56,744 bases of DNA from Bacteroidota bacterium (GTDB lineage: Bacteria; Bacteroidota; Bacteroidia; Chitinophagales; Chitinophagaceae). The notes under the pieces were generated by a model. It saw only the letters and a program-made list of their open reading frames with translations, did not search any database and was not told the origin of the DNA. The DNA lies in NCBI GenBank assembly GCA_025363385.1, contig JANYEA010000058.1, forward strand, positions 1-56,744, in the 5' to 3' direction. Shown here piece by piece: positions 50,230 to 56,744 of the stretch. Each line of letters starts with the position of its first letter. The first letter of the stretch is position 1. The position numbers and the translations under genes were made by a program.

Positions 50230-51012
50230 ATGAATGACCACTGCTTTGCAATTCCTGCTTATCAAGACAGCATCTATTTAGAGGACTGTATCAAAAGCAT
50301 TCTCAACCAAACCCACAAAAGCGATATCATCATTTGTACTTCTACACCTACTTCGCAAAACAAAATGATTGCAGATCAATATGGGATTCCTTATTATATC
50401 AACAACAATGGTTTATCTGGGATTGCAAATGACTGGAACTTTGCGTTAAACAATGCGAGAACAAGATGGGTAACCATTGCACACCAGGATGATATTTATG
50501 AACCCGGATTTGCAGCAGCAGTCATAAAATCGATGGATACTCAAACACAAATTGCCTTCACAGATTATTCTGATATCCATGGAGATCAAATCAAGACAAT
50601 CACTTTTAATCATATCGTTAAAACCATTTTGCTTTTCCCTTTTTTATTTAAACGCAAGATTCATTCGAAATTTTTAAAGAAACTTGTTTTATCGGTGGGC
50701 GATCCAATCTGCTGCCCTTCAGTAACTATCAATAAGGACTTGCAACCTGAATTTAGTTTTTCAGTAGCGTATCATTGCGTATTAGACTGGCATGCCTGGT
50801 ATCAGTTGGCACAGAAAGAAGGGGCTTTTGTTTTCATCCATCAAAGACTGATGCAGCATCGGGTTCATGAAGATTCGGAAACTTCTAACCAAATCAAACA
50901 GGGTAAAAGAAGAGCTGAGGAAGAATCGATACTACAACAGATCTGGGGTCAGCGATTGGGCAGTTGCATTGCCTGGATCTATCAATTGGGACAATTAGAA
51001 AATAAATCATAA
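50230..51012 (+). CDS. Family 2 glycosyltransferase
   Basis: This 260-residue protein has a GT-A fold: AIPAYQDSIYLEDCIKSILN at the N-terminus, the acidic motif HQDDIYEPGF (about 95-104) and a C-terminal half with DWHAWYQLA and HRVHEDSETSN-type acceptor residues. It lacks membrane helices. It is probably the next transferase in this glycan pathway. There is an 18-nt gap from the DUF2304 gene and 9 nt to the next, so all are likely co-transcribed. Confidence 0.82.
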   Translation: MNDHCFAIPAYQDSIYLEDCIKSILNQTHKSDIIICTSTPTSQNKMIADQYGIPYYINNNGLSGIANDWNFALNNARTRWVTIAHQDDIYEPGFAAAVIKSMDTQTQIAFTDYSDIHGDQIKTITFNHIVKTILLFPFLFKRKIHSKFLKKLVLSVGDPICCPSVTINKDLQPEFSFSVAYHCVLDWHAWYQLAQKEGAFVFIHQRLMQHRVHEDSETSNQIKQGKRRAEEESILQQIWGQRLGSCIAWIYQLGQLENKS

Positions 51013-51021
51013 CTTTTTAGC

Positions 51022-51402
51022 ATGGCATTCATCATCATATTCTGGACATTGGTCTATTGCTTTAGCACAGCGTTTTCGATTGTGTTAATGGGCGATCGGA
51101 ATTTAATCTCGGGCAACCTGTTTCAATCAGCTGCGATTTTTAAAGTTTTGCTGAACTGGAAATTTATTCTTGCCATGGCTTTGGCCATTTTATCCAGGAT
51201 CAGTTTTATCCTTTTAAACAATAGCTTTTTAAAAGTGCCCAGGCTGGCTGCTGTTTCTACTACGCTCACCACTTTTATCACCATTATTTCAATTATTTTC
51301 GTGGTGGTAGCTAATTATATTTTTTTACAAGAAAAACTAACCATCCAGCAAATGCTGGGAGGTGCTATTATTTTAATCGGCGCTGCGATCATGATCAAAT
51401 AA
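51022..51402 (+). CDS. Small SMR/EamA-like membrane protein
   Basis: This 126-residue protein has four hydrophobic segments: the start IIIFWTLVYCFSTAFSIVL, then ILAMALAILSRISFILL, TTFITIISIIFVVVANYIFL and MLGGAIILIGAAIMI. It resembles half-size EamA/SMR proteins such as the ArnE/ArnF flippase subunits. In a glycan cluster a lipid-linked-sugar flippase role is reasonable but unproven. It is tightly packed with the surrounding genes. Confidence 0.7.
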   Translation: MAFIIIFWTLVYCFSTAFSIVLMGDRNLISGNLFQSAAIFKVLLNWKFILAMALAILSRISFILLNNSFLKVPRLAAVSTTLTTFITIISIIFVVVANYIFLQEKLTIQQMLGGAIILIGAAIMIK

Positions 51403-51408
51403 AAATTT

Positions 51409-52113
51409 ATGCAAAACCTGGTCTATACTCCTTTAGAGAAAATAAAAGTTGCTGGTCCTGTTAATCGGATCCAATATATTTCCCAAGCCTGTGCGCAAAA
51501 AAGAGTATTGGATCTGGGATGTTATGATGAAACTGCACTGTCTAAAGTAGATAATGAAACTTATTTATTTAGTGAAATAGATAAAGTAGCAATGGATCAT
51601 ATTGGCGTGGACAATTCAAAATTATTGCCAGATGACGGTTTGGTTTTTTCTCCCACTAGTAAGATTGTGAAAGGCGATATCACCGATTTTTCAAAAATAG
51701 CGATTGACTTAAGCAGCACAGAAATTATCATCGCTGGTGAACTGATTGAACACTTGCCCAATACATTGCATTTTTTTAGTTACCTGAAAAAAACATTTCC
51801 CGGAAAAAAACTCATCTGTTCAACACCCAATGCAACTAATCTTTCGAATATACTACTGGCACATTTCAAAAGAGAGTCCTGCCATATCGATCATTTTCAA
51901 GTTTACTCTTATAAAACTTTGAATACGTTATGCAGAACCGCGCAATTTAACAACTGGCAGATCATTCCGTATCATGTAAAATATACAGAGGCCATTTTAA
52001 GATCGAAGGGGCTCAAAAAAATCTTTGTTCAATTTTGTGAAAAAACAATCAACCTCATAGAATCAATCTTCCCACTAACTGCGGGAGGTTATCTGATTGA
52101 AATTGAGATTTAA
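51409..52113 (+). CDS. SAM-dependent methyltransferase (Methyltransf_11/23-like)
   Basis: This is a 234-residue class I methyltransferase: motif I VLDLGCYDETALS (about 34-46), an acidic motif near EIDKVAMDHIGVD, and motif IV-like IIIAGELIEHLPNTLHF (about 108-124). It probably methylates a sugar or lipid-linked intermediate, given its place at the end of the second glycan cluster. It ends 3 nt from the convergent TMTC-like gene, so the two transcripts must overlap or be sharply terminated. Confidence 0.8.
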   Translation: MQNLVYTPLEKIKVAGPVNRIQYISQACAQKRVLDLGCYDETALSKVDNETYLFSEIDKVAMDHIGVDNSKLLPDDGLVFSPTSKIVKGDITDFSKIAIDLSSTEIIIAGELIEHLPNTLHFFSYLKKTFPGKKLICSTPNATNLSNILLAHFKRESCHIDHFQVYSYKTLNTLCRTAQFNNWQIIPYHVKYTEAILRSKGLKKIFVQFCEKTINLIESIFPLTAGGYLIEIEI

Positions 52114-52116
52114 TAT

Positions 52117-54162
52117 TTACTTTTTGTTTAACTGACTCTTTGCCCAGTTCAAGTTTCCTTTTGCGAGTTGAAAACCAGGGTTCAACTCCAATGCCTTTGA
52201 ACAGGCATCAATGGCTTTTTGCCATTCTGATAGTCCATTATAAGCTGCTCCCATATTATTGTAAGCTTCTGCACTATTCGGATCTAATTTAATCGCCTGG
52301 AGACAGGCATCAATACATTTTTGATATTCTTTATTGGTATAAAATTGCAGGCTTTGATTGATGTAATCAGCCGCTGTAACTGGTTTATTGGTTGGTAATA
52401 TATTTACAACAATAGGTTTTCGAAGGGTCCCCATTTCAAGATATTGCTTACCCTTTTCATCGGTGGGAAGGATGGCTAAAATTTTATGGGCGGTTTCTAC
52501 CAATTTGTCCCAGTTCTGGGTTTCCCCATAAATGGAAGCCAGCATTTGTAAGGGTTCTGTTGCATAAGGATTCAGCTCCACTGCTTTGATCGCCATTTGT
52601 TCGGCTTCCGGGTAGCGACGATTCTCTTTTAAATATCGGGCGTAGAAATAATAAGCCTGGTGCGATTCGCGATGTATTTGAATGGCTTTTTTAAAATTTT
52701 CGTCGGCCTCCTCCAATTTATTGGTTGAACCTTTTAGGATCGCGATATTGATATAGAGAGCATCATAATAAGGATTGTAGACTAATGCTTTTTTAAAATA
52801 AGTATCGGCTACATCATAATTACCAATAGCCATTTGGGTTAAACCATAATTCATCAGGCCTCTGCCGTTAGCAGGACTTTTAATGGTTACATCATACCAC
52901 AAAGAAGCCTCTGTTTTCCAGACTTTATTTCTTTGATACACACCATAAGCATTTAAACAGATCACAGCAAATAAGCCAATCAAAACCAAACGCTGTAACT
53001 GAACCGTTTTCCCTTCCTGACTTTTAATCTTTTGCATCAACAGTAATAAATAGTTACCAACTGCCAGTGCTAATCCAATAAACGCAAAGAACATCCGATG
53101 GTCATTGGTTACTTCTGCAAATGGGGTTAATGAAGTCGGTAATAAAGAAACGGAGAACCAGATTAAACCCAGGCTGATGGGTCGTGTTTCTTTTTTAGTG
53201 GAGGTATTAAAAATAGTATATACCAAAGCGCCCATAAAAATCAATCCAACAATAATGCGTTCGTCGAATGTATTGGTAATTACGCCCCAATCAGAATCGG
53301 CAGATAGGTTCACAGGAATAAAAAAAGCAATGACGTATCTCACCCAAACAAAAGACTGCGTCAGCACATAGGGCCCCCAGGGATTCGGCATATCAGCCGT
53401 AGAATGCATTTTAGAAAGGGTATAATATTGTGTGGCAGCAACACAGAAAAACAGAGGTAATAAACTCAAGATGGTTTTAAAAATAGCTTGAAAATTTTTC
53501 TTTTTAAAATGATCCGCCAGCGAAATATTTTTTTCGAATAGGTTAATATAGAAGAATAAAATAATTACCAGGGTTAAAACTGTTTCTTTTGTGAACACTC
53601 CTAATACAGCGGGAATAATATAGAAATAGTATTTTCTTTTATTTGGCGCCAGAATATATATGGCGAAAGACAGGAGGATAAAAAAGGTAGACAATACATC
53701 CGAACGTGAAATGATATAATTGATTGTTTCTGCATTGGCAGTGTGTAAGGCATACCAACCTGCTAATAAGAGAGCCATATAATCTGTCCACTCGTTAGCA
53801 ACAGCATGATGTAAGATTTTCCGATACACAAAATAGAGGAGTACACAAATCAAAATGAACCAGATAAAAGTAGACAGGTGAAAATAAAATGGATTTAACT
53901 CACCCGCAAACCAATAATCCACCGCCAAAGAAACACTCACGAGCGGTCTTAAACCCCAGTGTGAGGGCAGGGTACTGAACATCTGAGGCGTATAAAAAAA
54001 CCTCAGACAGTTGTCGATGTTTTTAATATAAGGATTGTTCTCAATGGTATGCGAATCGTCGAAATGGAAAGTATTATGAAAGTGGTTGGAATAGCTGATT
54101 AAAAGAATGGCGAAAAGCGCAAATGCAATAAGAATGAGCTTTGAATTAAATTGTCTTTTCAT
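52117..54162 (-). CDS. TMTC/DUF1736-like membrane protein with C-terminal TPR repeats
   Basis: This protein has 681 residues from the ATG at 54162; the four codons upstream open with a TTG. The N-terminal half (about 1-400) has many hydrophobic segments plus a FHFDDSHTIENNPYIKN luminal loop like GT-C/TMTC O-mannosyltransferases. The C-terminal half is a run of about five or six tetratricopeptide units (AYYFYARYLKENRRYPEAEQ, AYNNMGAAYNGLSEWQKAID and others). Such proteins may transfer polyprenyl-linked sugars to exported proteins. It is single and on the opposite strand to the glycan genes before it. Confidence 0.8.
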   Translation of the reverse strand: MKRQFNSKLILIAFALFAILLISYSNHFHNTFHFDDSHTIENNPYIKNIDNCLRFFYTPQMFSTLPSHWGLRPLVSVSLAVDYWFAGELNPFYFHLSTFIWFILICVLLYFVYRKILHHAVANEWTDYMALLLAGWYALHTANAETINYIISRSDVLSTFFILLSFAIYILAPNKRKYYFYIIPAVLGVFTKETVLTLVIILFFYINLFEKNISLADHFKKKNFQAIFKTILSLLPLFFCVAATQYYTLSKMHSTADMPNPWGPYVLTQSFVWVRYVIAFFIPVNLSADSDWGVITNTFDERIIVGLIFMGALVYTIFNTSTKKETRPISLGLIWFSVSLLPTSLTPFAEVTNDHRMFFAFIGLALAVGNYLLLLMQKIKSQEGKTVQLQRLVLIGLFAVICLNAYGVYQRNKVWKTEASLWYDVTIKSPANGRGLMNYGLTQMAIGNYDVADTYFKKALVYNPYYDALYINIAILKGSTNKLEEADENFKKAIQIHRESHQAYYFYARYLKENRRYPEAEQMAIKAVELNPYATEPLQMLASIYGETQNWDKLVETAHKILAILPTDEKGKQYLEMGTLRKPIVVNILPTNKPVTAADYINQSLQFYTNKEYQKCIDACLQAIKLDPNSAEAYNNMGAAYNGLSEWQKAIDACSKALELNPGFQLAKGNLNWAKSQLNKK

Positions 54163-54270
54163 CTGGAAATTCAAATTTTTCTAGCTTTCTAAAATGATAA
54201 AAATCTCACAAATTTACTAGAATTAATTATTGTATTTTCATTAGTAAATATTTTGCATTCAAGTAAAGGA

Positions 54271-54299
54271 AAAGGGTCTTTCGAAATGAAAGACCCTTT
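54271..54299. terminator. Terminator between the TMTC-like and tail-fibre-like genes
   Basis: The arms AAAGGGTCTTTC and GAAAGACCCTTT form a 12-bp stem around GAAAT, with A/T-rich flanks. It ends the minus-strand tail-fibre-like gene and isolates the TMTC-like gene. Confidence 0.82.
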
Positions 54300-54319
54300 A
54301 TTAAATAACATCTATAAAT

Positions 54320-56744
54320 TTAAAAATAAGATATAGTTACAGTTCCTTTTGATCCTGCAGATCCTGAATTACCATTATTACCTCCAGATCCATTTCCACC
54401 AGTACCTCCCGAACCATTGTTTGAAGCTATTGTTGATGTTGGTGTAAACGATGAAGTGCCACCTGTTCCACCAGCTGGTGTGCCGGTATTTCCTAATGCT
54501 CCAGCATTTCCAGCTGTTCCAGCATGTTCATGAGGAGAGCTACTTCCTGACCCTGCTGAACCCGCAGTACCAGCAGCGCCATTTGCACCACCACTACTTG
54601 TTGCTCCACCTCCACCTCCACCTGATCCACCTGTTGCGGTTAATATTGTTGTGCTATTATAAGTAACGGTAGTATTACCACCAGCTCCTCCAGAGGTACC
54701 AGCAGTTGGATTTGTATTTCCTCCATTTCCCGCAGTTCCTGCAATTCCAATGTTAAAAGAAATTGAAGTACCAGGAGTTACAGAAATGGTTGTACCAACA
54801 TATTCACCAGATCCACCACCACCACCAGATCCTCCGCCTCTTGAATTTGATGATGTACCACCAGCACCACCACCTCCTCCACCGGCTCCAAGTGCTTCAA
54901 TTGTAACAGAAGTAACTCCAGCAGGAACTAGCCAAGTCCCAGCTCCTGTTGCAGTAAAGTTTACTACTGTTGCAAAAGCCGAAGGAACAGGTGCACTAGC
55001 TGTTGCAGAAGAGTAACTATTAGCAGGAATTCTTTTCACAACTCCAGCAGATACAGTTAAAATACTATCTGTTCCAGCAGTTCCACTCGTTAAATTATAT
55101 ACTGTTAATGATCCTGTTACAACTGGTGAGGTTAAGCTTTTATTTGATAAAATTTCTGTGCCGGTTAAAGTTGCAAGAGTACCAGTTGTTGGTAATGTTA
55201 CATTAGTAGCTGCAGTTGAGGTTAATGTTGTGGCAAATGCTCCTACAGTTGTAAGGTTGCCGCCTAATGTAATTGTTTTATTACCATTATTAATTCCTGT
55301 ACCTCCATAAGTAGGGTTAATTAAAGTACCATTCCAAGTTCCAGTTGTTATTGTACCAACAGTTGCAATATCAGTTCCCACTAATTTAGAAGAGGTAATA
55401 GATCCTGCTAACATGGTATTTGTTACTTTTCCAGCCCCTATAGTAGTTGCATTCCCAGTACTAGTTACATCGCCAGTTAAATTTGCATTTGTTGTTACAG
55501 TTGCTGCATTTCCAGAGATACTTCCATTAATTGGATTTGTTACAGTTAAATTATTTAATGTTCCTACACTTGTAAGTGATGAGCTAATTACACCAGATGC
55601 TAAAGATGTACCAGTTAATGAACCCGCAACTGCTGTAATAGTAATTGGTGAACTACCATCAAAGCTAGTACCATTGATTGTAGTTGGTGTAGCTAATTTA
55701 GTAGCAGTGCTTGCATTTCCAGTTAAAGCACCTACAAAACTTGAAGAACTAACAGAAGTTAAGCCTGACAAAGTTGTAGAACTTGCTCCTAAAGAAATTG
55801 GAGTAGAGCCAATTGTAATAGTACCCGATGCAGGAGTTGCACTTAATGTTCCTCCACTTAGGCTTAAGCCCGAACCAATACTAAGTGCTTCAACAGTTCC
55901 AGTTCCTAAACTACTTCTACCTAATAGTTTATTAGTAGCAAGTGGAGCCATTTTTGTTAATGTCACAGAACTTGGTTGAATTGTTGCTGCAATACCAGCT
56001 GTACCAGTACCCACAACATCTCCAGAAAGTGTAATAGTTTGATCACCAGTATTACTATTTGACAAAGTGCTATTTGAACTTATATTAATATTAAAAGGTG
56101 CACTTTGTAATTTATTTATAATAGTAAATCCAGTTTCATCACCATGATTGACTCCTGTGGTATTTGCCAGAACTGCTAGTTGTAGATCTGTCACATAGTT
56201 CAAATCTGTACTTGGTAAGATATCTGCTGTTGTTGCATCAGTGCTAGAAGTAACTAATCCTTTTGCATCATATGTTATTTTTGTTCCAGTACCAGCTGTA
56301 ATAACTGCATTGCTTGCAACAGCACCAATACTTGCTGCGGTTGGTGAAGCAGGAGTGTTGATCAAATCAGTATATGATCCACTTGTTGCTACAGTTGCAA
56401 GAGAAGCAGTATTTGCTTTTAAATTCAAAGCAGTTTGTGTAGCTGTGCTCACTGGCTTATTAACATCACTTGTATTATCAACATTTCCTAAACCTACCAT
56501 TGTAGCAGTTATACCGCTAACGGTTCCTGTAAAAGTTGGGGAAGCAAGATCAGCTTTCAAGCCCAATGCTGTATTTACATCAGACGTATTTGCTTTTAAT
56601 GCTAAACCTGGAACTGTCGGTGCTGCCGCTGTTCCACTTAAGTCTCCAGCTAACTGGATCTTTCCTTTTATTAATGTAGTCGCATCTGGTGTTGCTGATG
56701 ATACTGAACTTGTTACAAACTCAGTTGTCGCTAACTGTGTAGTA
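54320..56744 (-). CDS. Phage-tail-fibre-like repeat protein with Gly-rich C-terminus, 5' partial
   Basis: The frame is open to the right edge, so the N-terminus is outside the window. The visible part (about 808 residues) is built from tail-fibre motifs such as VGLGNVDNTSDVNKPVST, LKADLASPTFTGTVSG and IQLAGDLSGTAAAP, followed by repeated TLGGNLTTVGAFATTLTSTA-type units. The end is a Gly-rich domain (GAGGGGGGAGGTSSNSRGG and similar) as in phage adhesins, finishing GSKGTVTISYF. No type IX sorting domain is seen. It may be a secreted surface adhesin or the remnant of a prophage fibre gene. Confidence 0.8.
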   Translation of the reverse strand, partial: TTQLATTEFVTSSVSSATPDATTLIKGKIQLAGDLSGTAAAPTVPGLALKANTSDVNTALGLKADLASPTFTGTVSGITATMVGLGNVDNTSDVNKPVSTATQTALNLKANTASLATVATSGSYTDLINTPASPTAASIGAVASNAVITAGTGTKITYDAKGLVTSSTDATTADILPSTDLNYVTDLQLAVLANTTGVNHGDETGFTIINKLQSAPFNINISSNSTLSNSNTGDQTITLSGDVVGTGTAGIAATIQPSSVTLTKMAPLATNKLLGRSSLGTGTVEALSIGSGLSLSGGTLSATPASGTITIGSTPISLGASSTTLSGLTSVSSSSFVGALTGNASTATKLATPTTINGTSFDGSSPITITAVAGSLTGTSLASGVISSSLTSVGTLNNLTVTNPINGSISGNAATVTTNANLTGDVTSTGNATTIGAGKVTNTMLAGSITSSKLVGTDIATVGTITTGTWNGTLINPTYGGTGINNGNKTITLGGNLTTVGAFATTLTSTAATNVTLPTTGTLATLTGTEILSNKSLTSPVVTGSLTVYNLTSGTAGTDSILTVSAGVVKRIPANSYSSATASAPVPSAFATVVNFTATGAGTWLVPAGVTSVTIEALGAGGGGGGAGGTSSNSRGGGSGGGGGSGEYVGTTISVTPGTSISFNIGIAGTAGNGGNTNPTAGTSGGAGGNTTVTYNSTTILTATGGSGGGGGGATSSGGANGAAGTAGSAGSGSSSPHEHAGTAGNAGALGNTGTPAGGTGGTSSFTPTSTIASNNGSGGTGGNGSGGNNGNSGSAGSKGTVTISYF

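Noticed and set aside
54451..55979. Long plus-strand open frames rich in Pro/Val/Leu
   Set aside because: They are antisense to the repetitive Gly/Thr/Ser-rich tail-fibre-like gene; codon bias of that gene leaves its reverse strand open.
1..56744. tRNA, rRNA or riboswitch genes
   Set aside because: I looked for cloverleaf patterns, rRNA stretches and long structured 5' leaders in the gaps, most of which are under 200 bp, and found none I could support.

Overview
The window comes from a low-G+C member of the Bacteroidota, most likely a Chitinophagaceae-type organism; that rank is an inference. The signs are: gldC (gliding motility); a bamA / two ompH / uppS / nadK block in the usual Bacteroidota order; TIGR02757, DUF2911, DUF6089 and GMC plus gluconate-dehydrogenase-subunit-3 families; almost no Shine-Dalgarno sequences; and several exact Bacteroidota-type -7 boxes (TAnnTTTG) just upstream of start codons. 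No rRNA, tRNA or CRISPR array was seen.

Layout. 1-5425: surface-glycan genes on the plus strand (GT87, LegB-like dehydratase, nucleotidylyltransferase, short epimerase/reductase, DPM1-like GT2, polysaccharide deacetylase), tightly packed or overlapping. 5431-13663: housekeeping and assorted enzymes (SdpI-like protein, secreted hydrolase, AcpH-like protein, DUF2911, Cys/Met transsulfuration enzyme, TIGR02757, FAH-family hydrolase, SDR, HAD). 13748-16836: a Cys/Lys-rich secreted peptide, then psd, cdsA, a DUF2007 protein and a CPBP protease on the minus strand. 16912-20879: dusB and a convergent glutathione peroxidase / aldehyde dehydrogenase pair. Between their stop codons lies an unusual island: a DUF559 (Vsr-like) nuclease gene flanked by inverted copies of a 63-65 bp palindromic element and, outside those, by inverted heptamer arrays.

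21047-31644 is an oxidative sugar cluster: two Gfo/Idh/MocA oxidoreductases, three TIM-barrel isomerase/epimerase proteins, a GMC oxidoreductase with its subunit 3, an MFS importer, a lipoprotein cytochrome c and a 3-keto-disaccharide hydrolase (DUF1080). Signal peptides split it into an exported set and a cytoplasmic set. This suggests oxidation of a sugar or glycoside outside the inner membrane, cleavage of the keto-glycoside, uptake, and reduction or isomerisation inside. 31817-36670 holds tadA, a Mn-type sod, an unknown lipoprotein, rpmH-rnpA-yidD (rpmH is only 51 codons), murI and two OmpH/Skp chaperones. 36691-46687 is the envelope block: bamA, uppS, a DUF6089 protein, nadK, an Omp85-like protein, a CBS protein, a hydrolase, a CvpA protein, a YqeY protein and gldC.

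46785-56744 is more accessory: a zeta-like kinase toxin/antitoxin pair, a G+C-rich GT4, a second glycan cluster (two GT2, DUF2304, SMR/EamA-like protein, methyltransferase), a large TMTC-like membrane/TPR protein, and the 3' part of a phage-tail-fibre-like repeat protein that runs off the right edge.

The strongest candidate for something undescribed is the DUF559/palindrome/heptamer island at 17950-18833, together with a solo copy of its palindromic element at 9969-10033. Two of the three differences between the solo copy and the right-hand copy are a compensatory pair that preserves the palindrome. This resembles a REP-element/nuclease partnership, but with a DUF559 nuclease in place of a RAYT transposase. 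The function is an inference; the sequence structure is directly visible.
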